A stretch of DNA of 64,000 nt from an uncultured Clostridium sp. (GCA_947570695.1 CANOVB010000003.1:208211-272210), one strand, 5' to 3'; positions 30,197 through 39,903 are shown, numbered from the stretch's first letter. Translations and numbers: made by a program. The notes: generated from the letters alone by a model not told the origin.

Positions 30197-31171
30197 TTAT
30201 TTTAATTTATTTGGTTCTACAAAAACAATATTATCATACATCATCATTACAGATCCTTCTTCATAATTACCAATTTCAGGAGAGTTCTTTTCACCATTCG
30301 AATTATTTATTAAATATTTTATAAAGTCAACTCCAGCTTCATAAGTGTGTATATATCCTCCACCAAATCTAGGATTCACTTCACTTAAATAATATTTTCC
30401 GTCCTTTTTAAAAAAATCCATATTTATTGTTCCACAAAATTCAAACTTAGAAACAATTTCTTTAATGAAATTACTTAATTCATCATCTCTAAATGAAACT
30501 GTTTTATTCGCTCCACCAATTTTTCGTTCTAGTTTATTTTTCAAGAAAGTACTTATTACCTCATTTGTTATTGTATCAACATAAACATCTGCATCTAAGT
30601 CTAATTCATTCATTAATTCTTGAATTATTAAAGTTTCATCTTCAGCAAACAATTCTTTTAAAGTCTCTTGATCTTTTACAGTTCTTGCTCCAACACTCCC
30701 ACTTCCTGTTCTTGGTTTTACAAATACAGGAAATGTAATTCCATCTTGGTTATTTTCAAATTCTTCAATACTACCATAAGTTATTGGTGTTGGTATATTA
30801 TTTTCTTTTAAGAACTTGTACATCTTAAATTTATCAAAACACAACGCTGCAGTTTTGCTAGATGGCACCATAACTAAAATTCCAAGTTCCATAAATTTTT
30901 CTTTATTATCTGCTAATATTTTAATTTCTGGATCAATTAGCGTACAAACAATCTTAATTTCTTCTTTTTTACAAATACTAATTATTTCATCAATATAATT
31001 TTCATCATATATTTTAGGAACTATATATGATTTATCTGCTACATATAAGGCTGGGGCTAAATTTGATCCATCAACAGCTATTACTTTCCCATTTTCTCCT
31101 ATAGTCTTTTTAAAATCTTCTATTAGTTTTACTCTTCTTCCTGCACTACAAAACAATACATTATTTTTCAT
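30197..31171 (-). CDS. ATP-grasp ligase, PylC/carbamoyl-phosphate-synthase-like
   Basis: This 324-residue protein has an N-terminal Rossmann-like domain (LFCSAGRRVKLIEDF) and an ATP-grasp domain with FPVFVKPRTGSGSVG as the glycine-rich ATP loop near residue 150. CGTINMDFFKKDGKYYLSEV gives the metal-binding Asp/Glu, and NPRFGGGY the catalytic end. ATP-grasp enzymes join a carboxylate to an amine through an acyl phosphate. Between an SDR and a GT4 gene it could ligate an amino acid or other acid onto an amino sugar; the amino-sugar genes upstream fit this. Its substrate is unknown. Confidence 0.85.
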   Translation of the reverse strand: MKNNVLFCSAGRRVKLIEDFKKTIGENGKVIAVDGSNLAPALYVADKSYIVPKIYDENYIDEIISICKKEEIKIVCTLIDPEIKILADNKEKFMELGILVMVPSSKTAALCFDKFKMYKFLKENNIPTPITYGSIEEFENNQDGITFPVFVKPRTGSGSVGARTVKDQETLKELFAEDETLIIQELMNELDLDADVYVDTITNEVISTFLKNKLERKIGGANKTVSFRDDELSNFIKEIVSKFEFCGTINMDFFKKDGKYYLSEVNPRFGGGYIHTYEAGVDFIKYLINNSNGEKNSPEIGNYEEGSVMMMYDNIVFVEPNKLK

Positions 31172-31186
31172 AAAAACTCCTTAATA

Positions 31187-32212
31187 TTATATTTTATCTT
31201 TATATAAATCATCATAATACTTTCCTGTTCCCCAAAGCTGCGCAAATGGCTCGTCCTTCATTTCTTTTTTAAAATCTTTTAACATTTTTATATAAGTATA
31301 TTCTGGATTATAATCTAATTCTTTTTTAGTTTTTGACCAATCTAACATTGATTGTAAAGTATCTGGTTTTGAAGAGTCGTAAGTAATTTGAGATTTATTA
31401 TTTTCTGGTGAAAATACTTCAACAATTCCATGAATCATTTCATCTAATGATACTCTCTCTGGTGAACCAATATTATAAAATCCACCTTCAAGCTCAGATT
31501 TGGCAGCATTTACAACAACTTTTACAAAATCTTTAATATAAACCATTTCTTTAACTCTATTTGGATTTCCAAATATGCTTATTGGTAATCCATTTTCAGC
31601 TCTATTCATTAACATTCTATATGGCATCATTCTCATTTTTCCATCTGCATAATGGTATGCATTTGGATGATATTGATAAATAGTAAAAAATCTTAAAATA
31701 AAACGAGATATTCCATATTCATTATGATAATTCTCAATTAAATCTACTGCTGCATTTTTTGCGATTGCATATATACTATGGTCTCCTGTTGCAGGATATG
31801 ATCTTTTTTCATCTGGTTTCATAGGAATTCCTGTTTCGTGAAGGTGAAATAAATCATAAGGAGTTGTGGGAAATATAATCTTTTTAGCGCCAACTTTTCT
31901 TATTAATTCTAAAACATTCATTGTGCCTTCTGTAATAGAGCGTATTAAAAGTTGTGGATTAAATTCACAGCGTGAAGGAAGTTCTCCTGCAAAATTAACA
32001 ACAATATCAATTTTTTCATTTAAAAATACATCTAATGATTTACTATCTGTAATATCTGCTGAAAAATATTTAATTCCATTATCTTCAAAAAAATTATTGT
32101 CACTTTTTCTTTTGCCTGAAGCAATTACATCAACCCCCGCCTTTTTTAGGGCTATTGCAGAATATGCTCCCAAATTTCCAGTTGCACCTAAAACTAATAC
32201 CTTTTTACTCAT
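31187..32212 (-). CDS. NAD-dependent epimerase/dehydratase (SDR)
   Basis: This 341-residue extended SDR has the nucleotide-binding motif GATGNLGAYSAIAL at residues 8-21. INFAGELPS-like residues follow, and the catalytic pair sits in HSIYAIAKNAAVD (YxxxK). FYNIGSPERVSLDEMI is the typical C-terminal nucleotide-sugar-binding region. It probably modifies the nucleotide sugar made by the dehydratase and aminotransferase encoded upstream. It lies between the sugar-transferase fusion and the ATP-grasp gene with short spacers, so it belongs to the same operon. The exact reaction (4-epimerisation, reduction) cannot be read. Confidence 0.87.
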   Translation of the reverse strand: MSKKVLVLGATGNLGAYSAIALKKAGVDVIASGKRKSDNNFFEDNGIKYFSADITDSKSLDVFLNEKIDIVVNFAGELPSRCEFNPQLLIRSITEGTMNVLELIRKVGAKKIIFPTTPYDLFHLHETGIPMKPDEKRSYPATGDHSIYAIAKNAAVDLIENYHNEYGISRFILRFFTIYQYHPNAYHYADGKMRMMPYRMLMNRAENGLPISIFGNPNRVKEMVYIKDFVKVVVNAAKSELEGGFYNIGSPERVSLDEMIHGIVEVFSPENNKSQITYDSSKPDTLQSMLDWSKTKKELDYNPEYTYIKMLKDFKKEMKDEPFAQLWGTGKYYDDLYKDKI

Positions 32213-32232
32213 ATATTTTATCCTCTCAAGTT

Positions 32233-34020
32233 TTAAGATTGTATATTATAATAATCTTCCACAGAAATTCTATTACGTATTTTATCTATTTTTCCATTAA
32301 CCATTTTTATATAAACATTTGGGAAATATCTAATAAATAGTCCTCCCATTGTTACTGTATAATTTCCGACCTTATGATATATTATTTTATCATTAATTTT
32401 TAATTCTGGTTTATCCTCAAGAGTCATTATTCTATCATGATCCATACATGTATATCCACAAATTATTTGCTTTTCTAGTTTATTTCTATTTGATACGCCT
32501 TTACAATTTTCATCCTTTAATGAAAATTGATATTTACTTTTTAACCATAATGGATCTATATTTATTCTACTTCCATCTGTTGTTACAATTCTTGATAATA
32601 TTGTATCTTTCACATCTATAACTGATGTACAAAAATCAAAAGCTGATCCTATAATTGCTGAACCAGGTTCAACAATCAAAGTAGTCTCTTTAGGATCTAC
32701 TACATCTATTAATTCTTTTTTTATTTCCATAATGTAATCTTTAGCAGTTGGTTTTCCTGGAACTCCTCCAAAAAAACCTCCACCAAAATCTATATATGAA
32801 AGATTTAATTTGTATTTTCGAATAATACTTGCTACATATTTTGAAATCACTTTATATGCATTTACACTTCTAGTTATTGAATTTACATGCACATGGAGTC
32901 CAATCTTATTAGATGGATATAATTCTTTTAAAGTATTTAATACTTTTTCAAATTCCCCATTTTCTACACAAAATCCAAATCTAAATCCATCTTCTCTATA
33001 ATCTATATCTTTTTCATCAAAAATACTTGTATCTATATTTACTCTTATTCCAATATTTTCATTAATTTTGAATTTACCATTTTTTATAAACTCAAGCTCA
33101 TGACTAGAATCTATATTTACAATAGAACCATTCTTTAAAGCTTTTTCTAACTGTTTATTAGTTTTTATTGGACCATTAAATATTATATTTTGATTAGTGT
33201 ATCCACATTTTATTGCAAGTTCATATTCCTCATCTGAAACAACTTCTGCAATTATATTTTTTTTATTCATATACTTAATAATCCAAGGTAATGAATTAGT
33301 TTTTATAGAATATGCAATTTTATAATTTTCCCATGTTTCATCAAATGCTTCTTTAAAATTATTTATATTATTTAACAATTCTTGTTCACTAACTAAAAAA
33401 TATGGAGTTTTCAAACTCTTTTCTGATATTAATGATTTCATTGTAACTTTTTCGCCTTGTGCAACACCTTCTTCTCTAAAAACTTTCAAAAAAGTTATCA
33501 AAAATATTTTTAAATCATTAAAAAAAGTAATATTATTTACGTATTCTAAATCATACTCAAATCTTTTTTCCCAAGTTGTTTCATTTCTACCGTTTATTTG
33601 TGCAAGTCCTGTTAAACCTGGTCTAACATCATGTCTATGTTTTTGGTCTTCAGTATATATTTCTAAATACTCAACCAATAACGGTCTTGGCCCTACCAAG
33701 CTCATCTCACCTTTTAAAATATTAATAAGTTCAGGTAACTCATCAAGACTTGTTGCTCTCAATATTTTTCCAAATTTTGTTAGTCTTTCTCCCTCTGGAA
33801 GTAAATTACCATTTTCATCTCTTTTATCAGACATGCTTCTAAATTTATATAAATTAAATATTTTCTCATTTTTTCCTGGTCTTTCTTGTTTAAATATTAC
33901 AGGAGAGCCAAGCTTTAGTCTAACTAATATGGCAACTATTAATATAACTGGAGAAAGAATAATTAGTCCAAGCAAACTTATTATAATATCTAATAATCTT
34001 TTTACATATTTTTTATACAT
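32233..34020 (-). CDS. Fusion: initiating sugar-phosphate transferase plus PLP-dependent decarboxylase
   Basis: Residues 1-195 are a PglC/WcaJ-type monotopic phosphoglycosyl transferase: a single re-entrant helix (LLGLIILSPVILIVA), then VIFKQERPGKN, FRSMSD, SLDELPEL and the VGPRPLL motif. Residues 200-595 are a fold-III PLP enzyme of the ornithine/diaminopimelate decarboxylase type: YKIAYSIKTN (Lys about 240 would bind PLP), VDIGG-like SYIDFGGGFFGG, VEPGSAI, and CGYTCMDHD near the end. The first half should load a sugar phosphate on undecaprenyl phosphate. The second half should decarboxylate, or otherwise process, an amino acid. This single reading frame has no break. I do not know this fusion from standard capsule loci. 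Confidence 0.87.
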   Translation of the reverse strand: MYKKYVKRLLDIIISLLGLIILSPVILIVAILVRLKLGSPVIFKQERPGKNEKIFNLYKFRSMSDKRDENGNLLPEGERLTKFGKILRATSLDELPELINILKGEMSLVGPRPLLVEYLEIYTEDQKHRHDVRPGLTGLAQINGRNETTWEKRFEYDLEYVNNITFFNDLKIFLITFLKVFREEGVAQGEKVTMKSLISEKSLKTPYFLVSEQELLNNINNFKEAFDETWENYKIAYSIKTNSLPWIIKYMNKKNIIAEVVSDEEYELAIKCGYTNQNIIFNGPIKTNKQLEKALKNGSIVNIDSSHELEFIKNGKFKINENIGIRVNIDTSIFDEKDIDYREDGFRFGFCVENGEFEKVLNTLKELYPSNKIGLHVHVNSITRSVNAYKVISKYVASIIRKYKLNLSYIDFGGGFFGGVPGKPTAKDYIMEIKKELIDVVDPKETTLIVEPGSAIIGSAFDFCTSVIDVKDTILSRIVTTDGSRINIDPLWLKSKYQFSLKDENCKGVSNRNKLEKQIICGYTCMDHDRIMTLEDKPELKINDKIIYHKVGNYTVTMGGLFIRYFPNVYIKMVNGKIDKIRNRISVEDYYNIQS

Positions 34021-34073
34021 ATTTTTTCCTCAAAATTTTACATATCAAAACTTATATTTGTTTTATTAAATTA

Positions 34074-34640
34074 TTATTTTATCTCAAATTCATTTGAATA
34101 TGCAACTAAAACTCCATTATCATATAATATTTTACATATTCTGTAAATTCCTGGATTTAGATTTCCATAGTCTTTAGTCCAATCTATTACTTCTTCTGCA
34201 GTATTATTTTCATCTAATTCTAAAGGTAAAGGATCTGAAAACATATTATTTTCATCATCTTCTAATTCAGTTAATTCAGAATTCATATTGTTATCTATTC
34301 TTCCTATTATATCTGTCCATTTGTTCTCTTTTTTTATTTGTAATTGACAGCCTTGAGCCCAACTATATGGTATTTCATTCTTATCAATTATTTTAAATGT
34401 TGCTCCTGCATTTGTTAATGTACCTGGAACTATATCTATCATAACTTTATCAACAGATCTTCCGGATTCACTTTCTGGAGCATTTCCTTCTTGGTATCCA
34501 TCATAATTTACCATATCATCTATTTCATTTTCTGGCTTTTGCAAACTAGCTTTTTTTGAATTTATACTATTAAATGTAAAAATTCCTATCAAAACTAAAA
34601 TTAAAACTAATATAATAATTAAGATATCTCTTATTTTCAT
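34074..34640 (-). CDS. Membrane-anchored protein with a bacterial Ig-like domain
   Basis: This 188-residue protein has one N-terminal membrane helix (ILIIILVLILVLIGIFTF) followed by an acidic linker. A roughly 110-residue beta domain follows, with VPGTLTNAGATFKIIDKN, PYSWAQGCQLQI and a closing NPGIYRICKIL, the pattern of a Firmicute Ig-like domain in surface proteins. It is expected to sit outside the membrane, facing the wall. Its place between the aminotransferase and the sugar-transferase fusion suggests a link with the polysaccharide, but no enzymatic residue is apparent. Confidence 0.75.
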   Translation of the reverse strand: MKIRDILIIILVLILVLIGIFTFNSINSKKASLQKPENEIDDMVNYDGYQEGNAPESESGRSVDKVMIDIVPGTLTNAGATFKIIDKNEIPYSWAQGCQLQIKKENKWTDIIGRIDNNMNSELTELEDDENNMFSDPLPLELDENNTAEEVIDWTKDYGNLNPGIYRICKILYDNGVLVAYSNEFEIK

Positions 34641-34746
34641 AATCTCTCCTTTTCATTATACATTCATTCTATTAAATATTTTAGTAAAAGTGCTTTTTAT
34701 TTTTATGTTATATACATATCTCATTAATATTTATTCTATAAAATAT

Positions 34747-35874
34747 TTATTTAAAAATTTTTAATATTATATTTATAATTTCATCTTGCTCTTCAGCAGT
34801 CATATTTGTATCAGAAGGCAAACAAATTCCTCTGTTAAATAAATCCTCTCCAACACTTATTCCTGATTCATTATGATTTATGAAATCATATTTTTCAAAA
34901 ATTGGTTGTAAATGCATTGGTTTCCAAATATGTCTTGATTCAACATTTTCCTTTTCTAATGTTTCTATTATATCAATAGGTTTTACTTTTGAACCATCTT
35001 TTATTGTCATACAAGAAAGCCAAGTATTTGATCTTTCATCTTTATTTTCTGGCATCATATCTATATCATTAATATTTTTAAAAGCTTCTTTATATTTATT
35101 AAATATTTCATTTTTTTTGGCAATTCTTTCTTCAATTACCATCATTTGACCTCTACCAATTCCTGCCAAAACATTACTCATTCTGTAATTATATCCAATT
35201 TCTTTGTGTTGATAATATCTAACAGGTTCTTTACTTTGAGTTGACCAAAATTTTGCTTTTTTTACTATATCTTCATTATTTGAAACTAGCATTCCTCCTG
35301 ATGTTGTAGTTATTATTTTATTTCCATTAAAAGAAAATGCTGCACATTTTCCATAAGTTCCTAAAAATTTTCCTTTATAAATTGTACCTAACCCTTCTGC
35401 TGCATCTTCAATAATTGGTACATTGTGTTTCTCACAAATTCTTACTATTTCTTCCATTCTTGTAGCTCTTCCGTATAAATGAACTACTACTACAGCTTTT
35501 GGATTGTATTTTTCAAAAGCTTTTTCTAAGGCCTTTGGACTCATATTCCATGTTTCTGGTTCAGAATCTATAAAAACTGGTGTTGCATTTTCATAAATTA
35601 TAGGATTTACACTTGCTGAAAATGTTAAATCTGAAACAAATACTATATCATCTTTTTTTACTTCTAAAGCTTTTAATCCCAAATGTATTGCAGACGTTCC
35701 GCTAGATAATGCAACTGCATTTTCTATTCCTACATATTCTTTTACTTGATCTTCAAATTTTGTTATGTTTTCTCCAACTGTAGATAACCAATTTGTATCA
35801 AATGCTTCTTGTACAAATTTTTCCTCATATTTTTCTTTTGACATCTTTGGAGATGCTAAATATATCTTTTTCAT
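34747..35874 (-). CDS. DegT/DnrJ/EryC1-type nucleotide-sugar aminotransferase
   Basis: This 375-residue PLP enzyme has GTSAIHLGLKAL near residue 60, the cofactor Asp in IIEDAAEGLG, and the Schiff-base Lys in FSFNGNKIITTTSGG near residue 185. YNYRMSNVLAGIGRGQM is diagnostic for sugar aminotransferases. It converts a 4-keto-6-deoxy nucleotide sugar to a 4-amino sugar, as PglE does. The FlaA1/CapD-like dehydratase directly upstream would make its substrate and the sugar transferase downstream would use the product. Start and length are normal. Confidence 0.92.
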   Translation of the reverse strand: MKKIYLASPKMSKEKYEEKFVQEAFDTNWLSTVGENITKFEDQVKEYVGIENAVALSSGTSAIHLGLKALEVKKDDIVFVSDLTFSASVNPIIYENATPVFIDSEPETWNMSPKALEKAFEKYNPKAVVVVHLYGRATRMEEIVRICEKHNVPIIEDAAEGLGTIYKGKFLGTYGKCAAFSFNGNKIITTTSGGMLVSNNEDIVKKAKFWSTQSKEPVRYYQHKEIGYNYRMSNVLAGIGRGQMMVIEERIAKKNEIFNKYKEAFKNINDIDMMPENKDERSNTWLSCMTIKDGSKVKPIDIIETLEKENVESRHIWKPMHLQPIFEKYDFINHNESGISVGEDLFNRGICLPSDTNMTAEEQDEIINIILKIFK

Positions 35875-35927
35875 AAATTCCTCCCATAATATTTTTTAAC
35901 ATATAACTTTTTTAAATTATATTCACC

Positions 35928-37802
35928 TTATAAATTTTCTTCTTTATATGTTGGAACTACTTGTTTCATTGTATTTTTTATATCTCCTATTTCAATACAT
36001 TCTTTTTCCAATAATTCTTTAAATTTATCAAGCTTTTTATCAATATCTTTTAAAGTTATATCTATTGGCTCTGCGACAAATATTTTATTATGTGCTGTTT
36101 TTTGCAAGCCTTCTTCTCCCATTAAAAGTTCCTCATATAACTTTTCTCCTGGTCTTAATCCAGTTATCTCAATTTTTATATCTTTATTTGGAATAAACCC
36201 AGATAATTTAATTAGACTTACTGCCAAATCATATATTTTTACTGGTTCTCCCATATCTAAAACAAATATTTCTCCACCATTTGCATAAGTCATTGCCTGA
36301 AGCACAAGTTCAACAGCTTCTGGAATAGTCATAAAAAATCTTGTTATTTCTTTATGTGTAACAGTGACTGGTCCACCTTCAGATATTTGTTTTTTAAATA
36401 AAGGTACTACTGATCCATTACTTCCAAGGACATTGCCAAAACGTACTGCAGCATATTCTGTTTTACTTTCCTTGTTTTTAGCTTGTACTATCATTTCACA
36501 AAGCCTTTTAGTTGCTCCCATTATGTTTGTTGGATTTACAGCTTTATCTGTTGATATTAGTATAAATCTTTTTACATTATATTTATCACAAGCATCTACA
36601 ACATTATATGTACCAAAAACATTATTTTTTATAGCCTCTAGTGGGCTATTCTCCATTAATGGCACATGTTTATGAGCTGCTGCATGAAAAACTAAATATG
36701 GATTATACTTTTCAAAAACTTGATCTAATCTTTTCCTGTCTCTTACACTTCCTATTATTGCATCAATTTCTATTTTAGGATATTTTGATTTTAATTCTAG
36801 TTCAATATCATATAATGAATTCTCATAAATATCTAACATAACTAATTTTTGAGGATTAAATTTTATAATCTGTCTACAAAGCTCAGAACCAATAGAACCT
36901 CCAGCACCTGTAACTAATACAACTTTTTCTCTAATCAAATTTTCTATATTTTCATTATCTAATTTAACTGGGTCTCTTCCTAAAATATCTTCAATCTCTA
37001 CATCTCTTAAATTTCCAAATAACTTTTTATCTTTGATAATTTCATTTATTCCTGGAAGTATTCTAACTTTAGCAGAAGTAGATTGGCAAATATTTAAAAT
37101 TTGTTTTTTATTTTCATTATCTATATTTGCTATTGAAAAAAATATTAAATCAATTTTATTTTCTTTACAGATTTTAACTATATCATTTCTATTTCCGATT
37201 ATCTCAACACCTGAAACTGTATAATTTAATCTTCTTTTATTATCATCTATAATACCTATTATATTATACAGTTCTTTCATACGTGTTTTTATTGTTTTTA
37301 TTATTTCATGGGCTGCATTTCCAGATCCAATAATAAGTATATTTTGTCTGTTTTCTGTTTTTACATTTATTTCTCTATTTACTAAGTCATTTACAAGAAT
37401 ATATCTTACAATTATTCTATATGAAACCATTAAAAAGCCTATAAAAATTCCTGCTAAAATTGTAAGTTTTGGAGATGCAATATCTAATAAAAATATTTCT
37501 CTTATTATACAAACAATAAGTGATGAAATTATACATAATAAAAAATATCTTAAATAATCTTTTCCTTCTTCATATCTAATAATACTTTTATAACTTTTAG
37601 ATATCCAAAATACAACTTGATATACTATAGTAGATACAATTATAGTCCAAAAAACTCTATATGAATAATAGTGTGAAATATAATATATATTAGTATCAGA
37701 AACTAAAGGTACTCCGACCAAATAAGCCACTGCAATACATATTATATCTAATATTGGCAAAATTACATTTCTATATTTACTTAGTTTTTTTATTTTTTCC
37801 AA
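35928..37802 (-). CDS. FlaA1/CapD (PglF/WbpM)-type nucleotide-sugar 4,6-dehydratase
   Basis: The start is a TTG at 37802, nine bases after GAGG, since no ATG fits. The 624-residue product has four N-terminal membrane helices, a first Rossmann fold (NILIIGSGNAAHEII, about residue 155) and a second SDR domain (VLVTGAGGSIGSELC, about 295; FHAAAHKHVPLME; STDKAVNPTNIMGATKR, about 415). Such enzymes convert UDP-GlcNAc to the 4-keto-6-deoxy intermediate at the membrane. It is first in the capsule-like operon, behind a clear promoter, and feeds the aminotransferase downstream. Confidence 0.92.
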   Translation of the reverse strand: MEKIKKLSKYRNVILPILDIICIAVAYLVGVPLVSDTNIYYISHYYSYRVFWTIIVSTIVYQVVFWISKSYKSIIRYEEGKDYLRYFLLCIISSLIVCIIREIFLLDIASPKLTILAGIFIGFLMVSYRIIVRYILVNDLVNREINVKTENRQNILIIGSGNAAHEIIKTIKTRMKELYNIIGIIDDNKRRLNYTVSGVEIIGNRNDIVKICKENKIDLIFFSIANIDNENKKQILNICQSTSAKVRILPGINEIIKDKKLFGNLRDVEIEDILGRDPVKLDNENIENLIREKVVLVTGAGGSIGSELCRQIIKFNPQKLVMLDIYENSLYDIELELKSKYPKIEIDAIIGSVRDRKRLDQVFEKYNPYLVFHAAAHKHVPLMENSPLEAIKNNVFGTYNVVDACDKYNVKRFILISTDKAVNPTNIMGATKRLCEMIVQAKNKESKTEYAAVRFGNVLGSNGSVVPLFKKQISEGGPVTVTHKEITRFFMTIPEAVELVLQAMTYANGGEIFVLDMGEPVKIYDLAVSLIKLSGFIPNKDIKIEITGLRPGEKLYEELLMGEEGLQKTAHNKIFVAEPIDITLKDIDKKLDKFKELLEKECIEIGDIKNTMKQVVPTYKEENL

Positions 37803-37900
37803 CTTTTTTTACCTCATATTATTTATTAAACATTTATTATATAAAATAACAAAGTTATTTTTATTATCTTCTCTACTTTTTCCTTAAAATTTACATTTAC

Positions 37901-37929
37901 ATTTTATCACTATATAATAATTTTTTCAA
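37901..37929 (-). promoter_or_regulatory. Promoter of the capsule-like operon
   Basis: On the minus strand TTGAAA (37924-37929) and TAAAAT (37901-37906) are 17 bases apart, about 100 bases upstream of the dehydratase TTG start and downstream of the rfbB terminator. Confidence 0.65.
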
Positions 37930-37956
37930 GAAAATATAAAAAGTAAAAAGGACTAA

Positions 37957-37997
37957 AAAATAAAGCTTCTTATTTAAGAATAAGAAGCTTTATTTTT
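37957..37997 (-). terminator. Terminator at the end of rfbB
   Basis: Near-perfect palindrome AAATAAAGCTTCTTATT / AATAAGAAGCTTTATTT with a U-rich 3' side. It overlaps the rfbB stop region and is probably bidirectional. Confidence 0.75.
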
Positions 37998-38967
37998 ATT
38001 TCATTAAATATTCTGGATGTGCTAAATACCAATCTATTGTTTTTACTATTCCATCTTTAAACATTGTTTTTGGTGCCCATCCAAATTCATCTTTTAATTT
38101 AGTTGGATCTATTGCATATCTATAGTCATGACCTTTTCTGTCTTCAACATAAGAAATTAAACTTTCAGGTTTTCCAAGTCTTTCTAATATTAGTTTAACT
38201 ATTTCTATATTTCTCTTTTCATTATGTCCACCAATATTATATCTCTCACCTTTTTTACCTTCATGTAATATTATATCAATAGCTTCGCAATGATCTTCTA
38301 CATATAACCAATCTCTAATATTTAAGCCTTCACCATAAACTGGTAATTGTTTATCTTGCATAGCTAAAGAAATCATGTGAGGAATTAATTTTTCATGATG
38401 TTGATATGGTCCATAATTATTTGAACAGTTTGTTACACTAACATTCATTTTATAAGTTTCACTATATGCAAGTGCAATTAAATCTGAAGAAGCTTTTGAA
38501 GCTGAATATGGACTATTTGGTTTTATTGGAGAAGTTTCTGTAAAATATCCTGTTTCTCCAAGTGTTCCATATACTTCATCTGTTGATACATGTACAAATT
38601 TATTGCTACTACCTTCTCCCCAAATTTGTTTTGCAGCTTCTAATAATGTATGAGTTCCTATTACATTTGTTTGCGTAAATATAAATGGTGTTTTTATACT
38701 ATTATCAACATGAGATTCTGCAGCAAAATGAACTATTGCATCTATATTATATTTTTTATATGTTTCTTTTACAAATTCAAAATCACAAATATCTCCTTGT
38801 ACAAATGTTATTTTATCTTTTATGCTATCCAAATTATGAATATTACCTGCATAAGTTAATTTATCATATACAATAATATTATATTTTCCTTCATATTTTT
38901 TTACCATTAATTCTGCAAAATTTGCTCCTATAAAACCTGCAGCACCTGTTACTAAAATATTTTTCAT
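37996..38967 (-). CDS. rfbB: dTDP-glucose 4,6-dehydratase
   Basis: Extended SDR of about 323 residues from the ATG at 38967 (AAAAGG nine bases upstream; another ATG lies three codons earlier). The NAD motif is GAAGFIGANFAEL. The catalytic region has VHVSTDEVYGTLGE (Asp-Glu pair) and SPYSASKASSDL (YxxxK). NCSNNYGPYQ and RDWLYVEDH are hallmarks of RmlB. It dehydrates dTDP-glucose to dTDP-4-keto-6-deoxyglucose, the second step to dTDP-rhamnose. It is the last of four rml genes (rfbD, rfbA, rfbC, rfbB). Confidence 0.95.
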   Translation of the reverse strand: MKNILVTGAAGFIGANFAELMVKKYEGKYNIIVYDKLTYAGNIHNLDSIKDKITFVQGDICDFEFVKETYKKYNIDAIVHFAAESHVDNSIKTPFIFTQTNVIGTHTLLEAAKQIWGEGSSNKFVHVSTDEVYGTLGETGYFTETSPIKPNSPYSASKASSDLIALAYSETYKMNVSVTNCSNNYGPYQHHEKLIPHMISLAMQDKQLPVYGEGLNIRDWLYVEDHCEAIDIILHEGKKGERYNIGGHNEKRNIEIVKLILERLGKPESLISYVEDRKGHDYRYAIDPTKLKDEFGWAPKTMFKDGIVKTIDWYLAHPEYLMK

Positions 38968-39086
38968 TCTATTCATCCTTTTCTATTTATATTTTCTAAA
39001 AAAGCCATAATATCTAGGCTAATTATCTTATCAAAATAAAAAGTTTAGCTTTTTTATTAATAAGTACAATAATTATCAAAATTAAA

Positions 39087-39671
39087 TTATTTTAAATTTT
39101 TAAATAAATCTGTATTTTTTAATTCCTCTAAGGTTGGCCATAGTGCATCTTTTTCAGATGTTAAATACTCTTCTGGTTTCATTCCTGGAACTTCTGGCCA
39201 TACAATTCCTATTTCTGGATCATTCCATTTTAATCCGCCCTCTGCACTATGATTATATACATCATCACATTTATAGCTAAATTCTGCTTCATCTGACAAA
39301 ACTAAAAATCCATGTGCAAATCCTCTTGGTATCATAAACATTTTTTTGTTCTCTTCTGAAAGTATAACACCTTCCCATTTACCATAAGTTTTGCTTCCTG
39401 GTCTTAAGTCTACTGCAACATCAAATACTTCACCTTTTATACATCTAACAAGTTTTCCTTGAGTATTTTCTTTTTGGAAATGTAATCCTCTTAAAACACC
39501 TTTTTTTGATTTTGATTGATTATCTTGTACAAATTCATTTGTAATTCCAATTTCAGCAAAATCTGGTTTACTAAATGTTTCCATAAAGTAACCTCTATTG
39601 TCTCCAAAAACTGTTGGCTCAATTATATAAACTCCTTCTATTGAAGTATCAATTCTTGTAAATTTTCCCAT
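39087..39671 (-). CDS. rfbC: dTDP-4-dehydrorhamnose 3,5-epimerase
   Basis: Cupin-fold enzyme of 194 residues, the usual length for RmlC. It has EPTVFGDNRGYFMETF at the N-terminus, FVQDNQSKSKKGVLRGLHFQ carrying the catalytic His, and KLVRCIKGEVFDVAVDLR. MIPRGFAHGFLVLS supplies the second conserved region, and WNDPEIGIVWP closes the active site. It epimerises C3 and C5 of the RfbB product. It has its own promoter (39708-39736) and a strong AAGGAG ribosome site. Confidence 0.95.
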   Translation of the reverse strand: MGKFTRIDTSIEGVYIIEPTVFGDNRGYFMETFSKPDFAEIGITNEFVQDNQSKSKKGVLRGLHFQKENTQGKLVRCIKGEVFDVAVDLRPGSKTYGKWEGVILSEENKKMFMIPRGFAHGFLVLSDEAEFSYKCDDVYNHSAEGGLKWNDPEIGIVWPEVPGMKPEEYLTSEKDALWPTLEELKNTDLFKNLK

Positions 39672-39707
39672 TTTATAACTCCTTTTTATTTATATATTTC
39701 ATTAATA

Positions 39708-39736
39708 CTTATATCAAATATCATTTTGTTTTTCAA
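39708..39736 (-). promoter_or_regulatory. Promoter upstream of rfbC
   Basis: Minus strand TTGAAA (39731-39736), 17-base spacer, TATAAG (39708-39713), about 37 bases before the rfbC ATG. Confidence 0.6.
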
Positions 39737-39847
39737 GGTTTAACTGTAAAATCAATTCTCATTTATAAGCTAAATTGAACTATATAATTGTAAAGTATCT
39801 TTAATAAACTCGTGTTTGTTAATTGTCAAAAATTTCCAATACATACT

Positions 39848-39880
39848 GAGACTGTAGAAATTTTAAAATTTAACAGTCTC
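39848..39880. other. Inverted repeat in the rfbA-rfbC spacer
   Basis: Arms GAGACTGT and ACAGTCTC flank an inner AAATTTTAAAATTT. The spacer (39672-39903) lies between the rfbA stop and the rfbC promoter. The hairpin has no clear U-run in the minus direction, so its role as terminator or operator is open. Confidence 0.4.
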
Positions 39881-39903
39881 AACCAAACGTCCCATATTGG
39901 ACA

